Translations under genes and position numbers: made by a program
Shown here: positions 1-9,187 of the stretch, one piece after another
How the letters are laid out: each line of letters opens with the position of its first letter
How positions within the stretch are numbered: the stretch's first letter is position 1
Source of the DNA: an uncultured Collinsella sp.
GTDB taxonomy: Bacteria; Actinomycetota; Coriobacteriia; Coriobacteriales; Coriobacteriaceae
Direction: 5' to 3'
Assembly: GCA_900549185.1 (NCBI GenBank)
Contig: URNM01000051.1
Coordinates: 1-12,853, forward strand
DNA: 12,853 nucleotides
Notes under the pieces: model-generated
What the model was told of the DNA's origin: nothing
The model's input: the letters and a program-made list of their open reading frames with translations, nothing else
Databases searched by the model: none

Positions 1-49
1 ATCTACACTCGACTAGTCGTCGGCAGCGTCAGATGTGTATAAGAGACAG
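1..49. other. Illumina Nextera adapter contamination
   Basis: Not genomic DNA. Positions 17-49 match the 33-base Nextera transposase Read-1 adapter, ending in AGATGTGTATAAGAGACAG. Positions 9-16 (TCGACTAG) have the length and place of an i5 index and match, from memory, Nextera XT index S513. Positions 1-8 (ATCTACAC) are the end of the P5 flow-cell primer. The order primer-index-adapter is exactly that of an untrimmed library end, so biological sequence begins at 50. Read on the minus strand the adapter encodes LSLIHI followed by TGA (31-29), which makes a false C-terminus for the neighbouring gene. On the plus strand it encodes MYKRQ. Confidence 0.98.
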
Positions 50-3000
50 ACCCTGGGCAGTCAGCGTCATGGTAAAGGCATCCGTCTTAGTCCAGTTGCG
101 TCCGGAGATCTTCTTTTGCACCTTAAAGGCGTTTTCCACCTTCGTGGACTCCACGCTGTAGACGTTGGTGAAGCCCACCTGCGTCGCCTGTCCGATGGTA
201 CCCTTCTGGGGATTCGCCTTATCGACAACCGCAAAGCCGTCTTCGCTCGTCATGAGTTCGCCCTTGGAGTTGAGCTCCTGCACCTCGTAGTGAGCACCCG
301 CAGGCAAGGTAACCGTCACGGAGCCGCCAGCCTTAAGCGCGATGGCGCCGCCGCTCTTGATCTGCCCGCTTACATAAGTGCCATTGGTGCCGCCGGGGCG
401 ACCGGCGTACGCAAAGGTGCCGGCCAGAGGCGTTGTGCCATCGGCCTGGTAGAGCAGCACCTTAAAGGTAAATTCCTTGTTGGGCGCGGTGATGCCTTCG
501 GCGGCCGTGACCGTCTTGCTCAACGTCAGGCGCCCGTCTGAAACTTGATCGGTAGTGGTGCCGGTCTTGACGGCAGGGTTGTTGCCGACCGTCACCGACG
601 CCTGGTTGGAGATGTCGCCCGAAGCGCCACCGCTCTTAAACGCATCCTCGGTCACGCGAACCTTAAACTGAACCGTTCCCTCCTTGCCGGTGGGCACGTC
701 CGCCAGCGTCCAGGTGAGGTTGCCGTCATTGTCCTTGGAGCCGGCATCCTTATGCTCGCCGGCGAACTCCACGAACTCGGTTCCCGCGGGAACGGCATCG
801 GTGATCGTCACCGTGGCAGACGCGCCCTCGGTGTTCTTGTAGCCGATGGTGTAGGTGAGTTCGTCGCCCAGCGCCACGCCCGACCCCGTCGAATCCTGGG
901 CATCGCTCTCGGACTTCTTGGGCACGTAGTTGGTCGTGGTGCCGGTATAGCTCTTGTTGCCAACCCAAACGGTGGCAGTGTTATTGATGGTGTCGACAGC
1001 GCTTTGGGCGTCCTTCACAGCGTCCTCGGTAATCTTGACGCGCACGCGCACCGAACCGTGGCTGCCCGCGGGTTGCTTACCCAGGTTCCAAGTAAGCGAC
1101 TGGCCGCTCGCAGCGCCCTTATCGGCATACTCGCCCTCAAAGGCCTCGAACACGACGCCCGTGGGAAGCTCGTCGTTCACGGTCACGAAGGCATCGGCTT
1201 CGGTATTGGCCCAGTTGATGGTGTAGACGTAGGAGTCGCCCACGGAGAGCAACTGCCCGTCGATGTCCACATCGGGCTTCGCGACCGTGCCGATCGTCTT
1301 GACCTTATCGCGCGTATTGTGGAAAACGATCTTGCCGTTCTCGGTACCGTCGCGATAGGTCACCCTGGGCGTCAGCGTGCCATCGTTGTTGTCGGTCACC
1401 TCGAGCAGCACCCGGCACGTCGCGGACGTGTCCACGGGACGCACGCCCTCGGGCAGGTTGGCCAAGCGCTCCTTTGCCACCAGGTTAAAGCCGTAGGTGG
1501 TGGTGTGGTCGGCATTGTGGCGCTTGGTGGCAACGCCATCGTTGACGGCGCCGGCAAGGTCAATCGTCTGCTCATGAGTTCCGCTGGTAGCATCGCCAAG
1601 CTTAAAGTTAACCTTACCAAAGTCGACCGTAGCGGTACCGTTCTTGGCCGCCTGAGTCGTGCCCTCATCCATCTTTTCGAGCGAGCCATCGGCCTTCTCG
1701 GCATACAGGTCAAACGTATACTGGCCAGCCTCGATCTTGTCGCCGGAATCCATTACCTTCTCGGCAGTAAGACCGTCGAATGTTCCGGTCGCAGCGTAGC
1801 TGTTGGTAAAGAACACCTGAGCCTTGGCAACACCGTTCTCGGAGCTAAAGGTCTTCGTATCGCGGGGCTCTTCAACTTCGTTGGCGTCATAGTGCTTGAC
1901 CGTAGTCACGGTATAGAGCGAACCGTCACCGCGCTTCTTAACCGCGATCTCAACCATCCAATAGGTGGAGTCGTATTGATAGCCACCCTTGTTGCCCCTA
2001 TTCTCGACAACCTTGTAGGTGAACGTCTTATCCGCATCTTCCGTCGCAAAGGTCAGGCCGCCCAAAATACCGGTATGGGACGTGCCGTCGGCCTGCGGCT
2101 CATCGTTTGTCACGGTGAGCTTGCCCTCATCCGCGCGCAGCAGCTTGTTGAGCTTTTCGATTGAAGCATCACCCTCGCCCGTCACCGTAAAGCTAAACAT
2201 GCCGGCATGCAGGTCGTGCCCGTTGAGCGTCTTGACGATCTCCAGACCACCCTGGAGCTCGTAGCTCGTTGAAGTTTGGTAACTATTGGTAAAGACGAAG
2301 CCTTCCGAGCCGGTCGCGCCATCGGCGCGGGCCACAAGCTTGCCGCCCTCATCGGTTACGGTAATGGTCAGGACATAAGTGTGCGTGTCATACTTCCACT
2401 CGCCGAGGCCGCCATTCGGGGCCAGCTCGTTAATAGCAAACTTATACGTGCCCGGCTTGTTAAAGGTGAGCTTTGAGAAGTCAATCTTCTCGTGCTCTCC
2501 GTCCTTGAGGCCCTCCTTCGTTTGCTTCTGCTCGGCGTAGCCGTTGTCCTCACTCATCGAAGAGCCGGTGATGAGCTTGCCGCTGATGGCAGCCTTGGTA
2601 GCATCGTCAGCCGCGGTCATGGCAAAGGTGAACTTGTCCGGAGCATCGGCACCGACAACCACCTTTGTCACGGACGGAGTGTAGGTTGCCGCCTCGGTGA
2701 CCGTATAGGTGTTCTTGAATTTGACCGTTGCGACACCGGTGGACGTTGCATCCGAGGGGTAGATCCACTGACCCTCAAGCTCGTCGCCACCGTCATCCGG
2801 CTTGCTTACCGCTGTCGTGACTCTAAGCGTACCGTCGCCGTTATCCGCTACGACGGCCCTAACCGTATGGACCGTCTTGTCGTACGTATAGCCCGTCGCT
2901 TTGTCGTCAATCTCGCTCACCGTATAGGTGAACGTCTTGCCGGCATCATCCTGAGTGAAGGTCAGCCCGCCCGCAGGTACCAAACTCACGGTCTTGGGAG

Positions 3001-6000
3001 CATCGGCCTCGACATTTGCGGTCTCAAAGACCTTGCCATTCGTGGAAATGCCAACCTTGCTGGCAGATGTCTCGTCAGCAGGCTTGACGATATAACGGAA
3101 CGAGCTCTTAGGCGAGCCAAAAATGGTCGCGTCCTTGGGATACGTCAACGTCTTCTCGATCCACAAACCGCCAGCGGCGCCATAGTCGAGACTTGCCGTG
3201 TAACGGTTCACAAACGAGACAGTAGGCGTCGTGGCGCCGGCCTCACTTGCATCGTACTGCTGCACGTAAGTATGCGAATCTTGCTTGAGCTGGACAATCT
3301 TTTCGTCCGTCAGCGCGCTCGCGTCGGCACCGTCGCCCAGCAGCTCCGTCACACCCGCACCCTTGAGCACGGTCGTCACGGTGTGGAGCTTAGCGGGGTC
3401 GTCCTTGTGTGCAAGAACCTTGACGAGCACGATAGCGTCACCAGTGTAGCCGGTGTCATAGGTGTAGCCGGCAGCAGCAGGCTGGTTCTCGTGAATGCGA
3501 TAGACAAATGCACGGCCAAGGTCCTGTTCCGTGAGCTCACGGGCAAAGAGCTTCTCTTTCCCGCTTGCGCCCATCACGGCGCTGGACACGCCGGCCCCCG
3601 CAGCCGTATTGGACAGGCTAGCCTCGGCGCCGTCGACCGACGTCTGAACGCCGTTGTACCAAAGGCCCGTCACGGCAAAGGTAAACTGGCCCGCGGTAGA
3701 GGCGCGACCCTCAAGGGTCTTGCTCACCGTCACGCCATCAAAGGTGCCCGATGCATGGTACGCGTTGGTAAAGGCAGCCTTGTCGGTTACGATCTTGTCC
3801 GCATCGGAGGCACCGGTGTTGGCGTAGGTCATGCTCGACACACGCAGCATGCCCGTGTGGTTGCCCGACTCATCCAGATCGGTCACCACGACGGTCGCGC
3901 GTGCGGTGTGCTTGTCCATAGACATGCCCGCCTGACCATCCTGCGCAGCTTTCTCGGTGATGTTGAAGCTAAAGGTGCCTGCGCGGTTGAACGTCACGGT
4001 CGGGGCGGCTTCGGTGCCAAAGGCGAACGAGGCCACGCGCCCCGTCGCGGGCGCACTGGCGACAGCCCGGTTGACGCCGATGGCAACAGCCCCATCCGTT
4101 ACCGCCTGCTTTGTGGTCTTGCCCAAACCGGTCGCACCGGCATCGTCCGTAGCGGCAGCAAGGTTAAAGGCATAGCTCTCGCCCTGATTCCAGTCACGAC
4201 CGCTCACCGTCTTTTGGCCCTGTAGGGTCACGCTCGTGGGATCCACACTATATATATTGGTAAAGGAGGGCGTGACATTCGTGTCCAGCTGCTTTACCGA
4301 GCCGTCTTCTGCAATCTTGTAGTACTCGATCGAGGTCTGGATGCCGGCGCCCTTCTTGGCGTTGCGCACCACGGCGTAATAGACCGATCCATCGTAGGTC
4401 ATGCCCGTAACGCTGCCGCGATTCTCGGCGAACTTGTAAACGTAGGCGCGTCCCGCATCCGGCTTTGCGGTATAGGAGATTTCTGGCCACGTCACCGTGC
4501 CGTCGGCGTTGTTGCCCACGGTTGCGATGTTGCCCTCGGTACCCTGAGGCATGGGGGCCGCCATGTTCTTATCGACCGTATCGAGGCTGAATACCGCGCT
4601 GGCATCCGCATAGCCACCCACGCCCTCGAGCGTAAAGGTAAAGGCATTCCTGGCAAGCGGGAACGTTCCGGCGTTGTCGACTAGGTTCTTTTGAGCATGG
4701 ATGGTGATGTTCCCCTCATGCTCGTCGTAGCGGTTGGTGAAGATCGCATCGGCAACCTCTGTCTTGGTGTCGACGCCCGCGTCGTTGCACTCCTGCACCA
4801 CCTTCACGCTCGTAACGACCAGAGCGCCGGCATGATTGTCATTCACCACAACCGTCGCGATATAGGAGGCGGCGGAGTAGCTTATGCCATCTGCCCCGGC
4901 ATTGGAACCGGGGATAACCTCCGAGATGGTATAGGTGTACGTGCCGGGCTTGGTATAGGTAATATCGCCAAACGTCGCCGGCTGGTCGTTGGTGAGCTCA
5001 ACCGTAGCCACCTTGCTCTTGGCACCGCCGGGCATGGGAACGCCGTCGTCGGCCGTAAGCTGCACGGTAAAGGAATCGCCATCGGCCCAATTGCGGCCCT
5101 CGAGCACCTTCTTGGCGCTTAGGCCATTCTTTACGGGGCTGACACTGTATTTGTTGATGAACTCTAGCTTGTTGCTCGCGGGAATCTTTCCGTCCTCGAG
5201 CGCGACGATCTTGCCCGTGATGGTGTTGCCGGTTCCAGACTGCTCCTCACCGCCGGCCTTGCGGCTCACGAGGCTAAAGCCAGCCGGAAGCACCGACTCG
5301 TCGGCAGAGCCGGTCACAGTGCTAACGATGCTCGCCAGCACATTACCACTGGACTCCTCGCCCTTAGTGGTGAGCTCGCTCGCGCTATAGCTGTCGCCCT
5401 TCTTAAGGTCGTATACGCGAATCGTCTCGCCTGCCTTGATGGAATGGGTGTCGCCGTTCTTGAGCGTAAAGGAGTTGCCCACGGACTTGCCATTCGCATC
5501 GAATACGCGTGCCTCATAGCCCTCCTCGGAATCCGGCAGGGTGAACTTAAACGTAAACGTCAGATCGTTGCCGTTCGCATCCTTGGTGGGCGCGGTAAGG
5601 CCACTGTCCGCCGTCACGGTCTTAGTCACTTGTAGGCGTGCCACGCGACGATCGGCATACTGCACACCCGTTGCCGTGGTAAAGAGATGGTTGAGCTGGA
5701 GCGTGCCCAAATCGGTGCCATTGGTGGCATCATCGTCTTGATAAAGGGCCATGCGGTTGATGCCCGTATCGGCAAAGATCGTCGCCAGCTTACCGTTGCG
5801 CCCACCACCGTCCTCGACATAGCGCAAGACGGTCTTGGTGCCCTGCGCCGTCTTGTCATAGCGCATGTGCATCAAGTCGTTTTCGAGCGAAGGCGTCACG
5901 CCCTCGGCGGTACTCTTCTGGCCCCATGTCAGGTTTCCGTCGGCGTCAACGACTGCACTCTGCAGCTTGCCTTTGATGTGCGTAAGCGTGTTGTCAATGG

Positions 6001-8521
6001 AGTCAGGAGAGCCAAACTGTGCCAGGGAGGCGATCAGCGAACCCGGGCCGCTCACGCTGAGCACGCCGTCGCCTTTCTCACCGGCATCCACATACACGCC
6101 CGAATCATCCACAATCACCTTGGTGATAGTGTTGTTAATCTCATAGCCGTCCGGGCTTACAGACTCACGCAGGTAGTACGTACCCTTGGTAAGGGGTTTG
6201 TGGTTTACCGAATCGAGTGGAAAGCATGCCGTACCCTTAATCTCATACGGATAGGTCGCGTCGTTCGCCTTCACGGTGTCATACGGCTCGGCACCGGGCT
6301 TGATGGCATACGTGCTGGGGCTATTGCCAGTAACGTCCTTGGCCTGGTACAGCTGAAACGTCGCGTCGTTCACGGGCTTGCCCAGGTCGTCAACCTTCTG
6401 CACAAACAGACGGTTCTGAACGTTGGTGAGGTGGATCACCGTAGAGAACTGCCTGTTTATCGTTTGATATTGGACCATAGAGGTGTTGTCGATGGTTGCC
6501 CCCGCCAGAGACGATGCCGTGGTGTGATACACCGCCACGGTATATTCCGCCTTCGACTTGTCCGTCATCATGGCGGCGTACTTCTCGATATCTCCGGGCA
6601 GCGACCTGACCGTCACCACGTAGTCGCCCTTGGTATCAACATCAAAGACACTCGTGTCCGCCGATTTGGCAGCCTCGACCGCACCGGCAATGCCGTGCGC
6701 GGAGCACAGCTTATAGCCATTGAGCGGGTTGCCCGTGACCGCCGTCCATGCGTCTTCGCTTGTGTGGTCCTCGCTCGCACCGGTGAGCTTGAGCACGACG
6801 GCGAAGGTCGTACCCGAGCTAATGGCGTTGCCCTTATTGTCTTGCGTATCTTTATCTAGGGAAATAGTCTCCTTGGCAGCCAGATAGCCGCCGTTCAGCC
6901 ACATGCGGCTGCCCGTCCATGACTTGCCGTCGGCCGTGGTGACCGTCGTCTGCGGTGCAACCACCACACCACCCGAGCCACTCGCCGCAGCCTGCTTATA
7001 CTGCAGGTGCAGCTCACCTGGCGTTGCAGTGGTCGACGAGGTCAGGCTCGAGCGGTATCCCTCGGGCAGGTCTGTCTCTTTGAGTACAAAGTAGTCGCAA
7101 TGATTGGTGTTGTGCTCTTCGTCAAACGAGAGGACGGAGCCGTTCGACTTTTGAAGTATCAGCTGACCCCTGTCTTTCGTCGTGCCCTGAGCGACGAGCT
7201 CACCCTTATTCCAGTCGGCATCTGGTCCATCGGACCGGTACAGCTTGAAGGTTGCGCCATTGACTGCCTCGCCGTTTTGGTCGACCTTCGCGACCTCGGA
7301 CGACGGCAGGGTGGTGAGGTTGAACTTAAGCGACATGTTCGATGCACCCGCGCCGCGCTCCAGGTAGAAGAAGCTCAGCGTATGCTTGGTGCTGTCGCGG
7401 AAGGTGTTGCCGAAGAAGTTGGTAGTATCTGCGCCGGCGTCTTCGAACTTTGCCTTGATGTTGGTTTTTTCGATTTCCTTCTTGGTTCCATTCGCACCGT
7501 CGACATGACCGACTTTTACTTCACCGTTAGCGAAGTTGATCTCGAGCGTTGCCTTCTCATGAATGCCACCCAGATCGCCCACGAGTACGCCATCGATGTA
7601 CACCCATACGTCGTCGTCACCCGAGAACTTAAAGACCATGTCTTTGAGATCGGTGGTCTTGCCTTCCTTAGGCTGGACAAACTCCGTGGTCATGGACATG
7701 CCAAAGTGGTGGTTGAGCTTATCGTTCGTTCCGTCCGTTATCCCTATAGGAGAAAGCTGGCCGTTCCTCTCTTCAAAAACCTTGTCAGCCGAGTCAAAGG
7801 GGAAGAACTGACCCCGATTCGCATCTGACACGCTGTCCTTATATACGCCAGCCTTATCGTAGACGTCAAAGGAGTTAGTCGTGGAGTTATACACAGCATA
7901 GTTGCCGTCAGAGCCGTCAGAGCCGTCAGAGCCGTACGAGTCGTAAACGTAATAGCCATCCTTGAGCCGGAAAAGGCCTTGCACTTTGTTGTAAACGGCC
8001 TTGCCGTTGACCTGGCTGTCGTTATTAAAGAGATAAGCCAGCGACTCGTCGGTGTACGTACCACTCGTGTTATAGGAGGTGTAGGTGCCGGCTTTGATTG
8101 ACGGATAGCCATCTACCAGCGTGTTCTTCACAAATTGAAGACGTCCAAAGCCGCCAATGCCGCTTCTTCCCGTCCATTTATTAATGCCCGATCCGGCACC
8201 GCCATTGAACTTGAGCTGGTGACTTTTGTTGATGCCGGTGTTGTCATTGCCATTATTGTTGTTTATGTTGACGGACTTATCGTTGTCGCCGTTCACGACC
8301 CAATAGTCGAACAAATTGACCGTAGTGCCGGTGGGATTCACCGTCTTCACGATGTGGTTGCTAAAGGGAACTGTTTGGTCGGCCGACGCACTCGTCGCAC
8401 CAAACAAGAGTGCACACGCCGCCAGCGGGACGGCCAAAACCCTCAGGACACGCTTGGCGGTATTGGTTTTCTTGCCAAAAGGCTTTAGCATTTCTCGAGC
8501 TCTCGCACACACGCGATTCAT
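50..8521 (-). CDS. Giant fibro-slime / Spy0128-repeat surface adhesin, 3' truncated
   Basis: Probable cell-wall adhesin, 2,824 genuine residues; the C-terminus, where an LPXTG sortase signal is expected, lies beyond the contig end. ATG 8521 is chosen because GGGGAGGG sits 5 nt upstream; an in-frame TTG at 8536 would overlap that site. A basic n-region and hydrophobic stretch end in ASA|DQ, predicting signal peptidase I cleavage after residue 47. Approximate order: 48-290 Asn/Gly-rich fibro-slime lead-in; 290-405 fibro-slime core (FSGDDDVWVYIDGVLVGDLGGI, then FFYLERG); 408-505 and 700-805 SpaA/Cna-B-like modules; 960-1120 DUF5979-like; 1120-2405 eight Spy0128/FctA-like pilin repeats; 2405-2660 two DUF11-like repeats; 2660-2790 DUF5979-like; then the start of another pilin repeat (KVQKKISGRNW). 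Regions 505-700 and 805-960 are unrecognised. Very few Cys suggests stability from Lys-Asn isopeptide bonds. The domain family calls are from motifs; the ligand is unknown. Confidence 0.93.
545..1308 (-). repeat. Two DUF11-like modules
   Basis: Two adjacent modules of about 125 residues share the order G-D-S/E-x-x-Y-T-I-x-(W/Y)-x-N-T-E, then a V-x-(D/E)-x-(L/V)-P-x-G-x-x-F-E/V core, a LTW-(N/T)-L motif, V-(K/R)-V-(K/R)-(I/V)-T-E-D-A and a final N-x-A-(T/S)-V-x-V-G-N. This is the DUF11 / conserved-repeat pattern of Gram-positive surface proteins, usually Ig-like stalk domains. They sit between the Spy0128-like array and the C-terminal DUF5979-like module and probably act as spacers. Confidence 0.75.
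1308..5160 (-). repeat. Array of eight Spy0128/FctA-like isopeptide repeats
   Basis: Eight consecutive diverged protein modules of about 140-190 residues within the giant adhesin, with approximate boundaries 5160-4725, 4725-4250, 4250-3755, 3755-3198, 3198-2700, 2700-2275, 2275-1795 and 1795-1308. Each starts with a Lys motif (AKKVLEGR, AQKNL, GQKTV, VSKTLEGR, IEKTL, VTKVV, IVKTL, AEKVM) and ends with F-x-N-x-Y. Seven have a Glu in a Y/F-x-h-x-E strand (YTISE, YKFAE, FNITE, YRIHE, YTVSE, FAINE, YKVVE). In pilin domains of this class the Lys and Asn form the isopeptide bond and the Glu catalyses it. The eighth repeat departs from the pattern (FNLVAKE, FHNTR). The modules look diverged at DNA level, which argues for old duplication. 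Confidence 0.85.
7904..7936 (-). repeat. In-frame 9-bp tandem repeat encoding GSD
   Basis: Three exact copies of a 9-base unit (plus strand gccgtcaga, 7904-7930) plus a six-base partial copy encode YGSDGSDGSDGNY in the lead-in to the fibro-slime domain, at about residues 195-206. Because the unit is a multiple of three, copy-number change would lengthen or shorten a flexible acidic loop without breaking the frame. Confidence 0.9.
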
Positions 8522-8526
8522 GAAGG

Positions 8527-8534
8527 CCCTCCCC
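8527..8534 (-). promoter_or_regulatory. Ribosome binding site of the giant adhesin
   Basis: GGGGAGGG on the minus strand, 5 nt before ATG 8521. It decides the start codon: no comparable site precedes ATG 8491, and the TTG at 8536 would overlap the site itself. Confidence 0.75.
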
Positions 8535-8594
8535 AATCCATGAGGACGGCAAGAAACGGCTCATTGTATGTGTGTCGTCGTCCCCATCGATGCA

Positions 8595-8626
8595 AATATA
8601 CGCCCCCCCCCCGCGCAGAAACGCAA
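8595..8626 (-). promoter_or_regulatory. Candidate adhesin promoter with poly-G spacer
   Basis: On the minus strand TATATT (8600-8595, one mismatch to TATAAT) is preceded by TTGCGT (8626-8621, three matches to TTGACA). The spacer is 20 nt and includes a run of ten G. With seven G the spacer would be the optimal 17 nt. The predicted transcript start near 8588 gives a leader of about 65 nt to ATG 8521. The -35 is weak, so the promoter is plausible rather than certain. Confidence 0.45.
8603..8612 (-). repeat. G10 homopolymer (possible phase-variation tract)
   Basis: Ten consecutive C on the plus strand, G10 in the sense of the adhesin gene, 82-91 nt upstream of its start. Long G/C mononucleotide runs are classic slipped-strand mispairing sites. 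Its place between a possible -35 and -10 resembles phase-variable promoters of Neisseria outer-membrane protein genes. Tract length may also be miscalled by sequencing. Confidence 0.7.
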
Positions 8627-8792
8627 GGCAGGACATCGCTATATGCTTAAAATTGTAGCGATTTGGGTGACCCGAAATTTCGCCTCGGGTTGCCACTCAA
8701 GCTCAAAATCGAACCACTCGCGCCATCGACATACCCCAGTAGGACAAATCGACCGGCAATCTTTATCCCCCACAACCCACAAAGTAGCTAAT

Positions 8793-8871
8793 TTGGGACG
8801 GGGCTTTTTTGACTACTTTTTGACTGGTGGGGCATCAGGGTGGCGAAAGTAGTCAAGGAAGCCCCGCCCAA
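8793..8871. repeat. Imperfect inverted repeat with 26-27-bp arms
   Basis: The left arm at 8793-8819 (beginning TTGGGACGGGGCTT) is the reverse complement of the right arm at 8846-8871 (ending AAGCCCCGCCCAA), apart from one bulged A and two mismatches. A 26-nt centre separates the arms. No clean T-tract follows in either direction, so it is not a simple intrinsic terminator. It may be a REP-like or MITE-like intergenic repeat. Confidence 0.8.
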
Positions 8872-8891
8872 AAAGACTGGTCTGACGCTGC

Positions 8892-9051
8892 GCCACGAAA
8901 AGGACCTATCTACTACGTTTAGGCCGCAGGGGTCAACCATAGCCGGCTTTTTCGAAAATCGGCAAGCTTTCTACCTGCGGTTTTGTTTTTGCAAATTCCG
9001 GGATGGTCGAGGATGGTCGGTTAAACGTAGCAGATGGCCACGTTTCGTGGC
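8892..9051. repeat. 160-bp inverted-repeat element with nested stems
   Basis: The outer 30-nt arms, 8892-8921 (GCCACGAAA...CTACGTTTA) and 9022-9051 (TAAACGTAG...TTTCGTGGC), pair at 24 of 30 positions. Inside are a CCGCAGG/CCTGCGG stem (8924-8930 with 8974-8980), followed on the plus strand by TTTTGTTTTT, and a GCCG/CGGC stem enclosing the palindrome TTTTCGAAAA (8942-8963). A separate perfect hairpin GCCACG-TTT-CGTGGC lies at the right end. The arrangement suggests a folded RNA/DNA element or a non-autonomous mobile repeat. No known riboswitch family was recognised. Confidence 0.65.
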
Positions 9052-9102
9052 AAACGGTCCGACCCAAGACCCAAGGCAGCCAACCTCGAATGGCCATTCT
9101 CG

Positions 9103-9171
9103 AAGTTGCGGTGGAATACGGACTGAATTGGCCCCTTAAAGGCAAAAACGCTCCGTATTTCACCGCAACTT
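9103..9171. repeat. Hairpin with 20-bp arms after the glycerate kinase stop
   Basis: The arm at 9103-9122 (AAGTTGCGGTGGAATACGGA) and the arm at 9152-9171 pair at 19 of 20 positions, with a 29-nt loop. It lies 17 nt downstream of the TadA-glycerate kinase stop codon on the minus strand. It could protect or define the 3' end of that transcript, but no T-tract follows. A perfect 12-bp palindrome, GAATGGCCATTC (9088-9099), adjoins it. Confidence 0.75.
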
Positions 9172-9187
9172 ATCGAGGGGATGGGTT

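Larger units (their letters stand above)
8522..9187. other. Structured intergenic region
   Basis: This 666-bp stretch between the TadA-glycerate kinase gene and the adhesin gene (same strand) holds no convincing gene. From the adhesin outward it contains the ribosome binding site, a candidate promoter with a G10 spacer, a small dyad ACCCGA-N9-TCGGGT (8670-8690), a 26-27-bp inverted repeat (8793-8871), a longer inverted repeat with nested stems (8892-9051), a 12-bp perfect palindrome (9088-9099) and a 20-bp-arm hairpin (9103-9171). Open frames here are short, overlap the repeats and lack credible start sites. Confidence 0.8.

Noticed and set aside
35..541. Plus-strand frame of 168 codons starting MYKRQ
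   Set aside because: Its start lies inside the Nextera adapter and the rest is antisense to the adhesin.
7904..7936. Possible CRISPR or other spaced repeat array
   Set aside because: The units are 9 bp, contiguous and in frame inside the adhesin gene; no spacers exist. No CRISPR array was seen anywhere in the window.
545..8488. Several long plus-strand frames (up to 577 codons) opposite the adhesin
   Set aside because: They are codon-bias shadows: no ribosome binding sites, no recognisable domains, and the minus-strand frame has clear domain content throughout.
8518..8541. Seven-codon leader (ATG 8541 to TGA) overlapping the adhesin start as ATGA
   Set aside because: It has no ribosome binding site of its own and contains the adhesin's Shine-Dalgarno sequence; probably chance.
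8361..8696. Minus-strand frame of 111 codons running through the poly-G tract into the adhesin start
   Set aside because: It overlaps the adhesin signal peptide in another frame, contains the promoter candidate and has no family match. It would only matter if translation rather than transcription were phase-varied.
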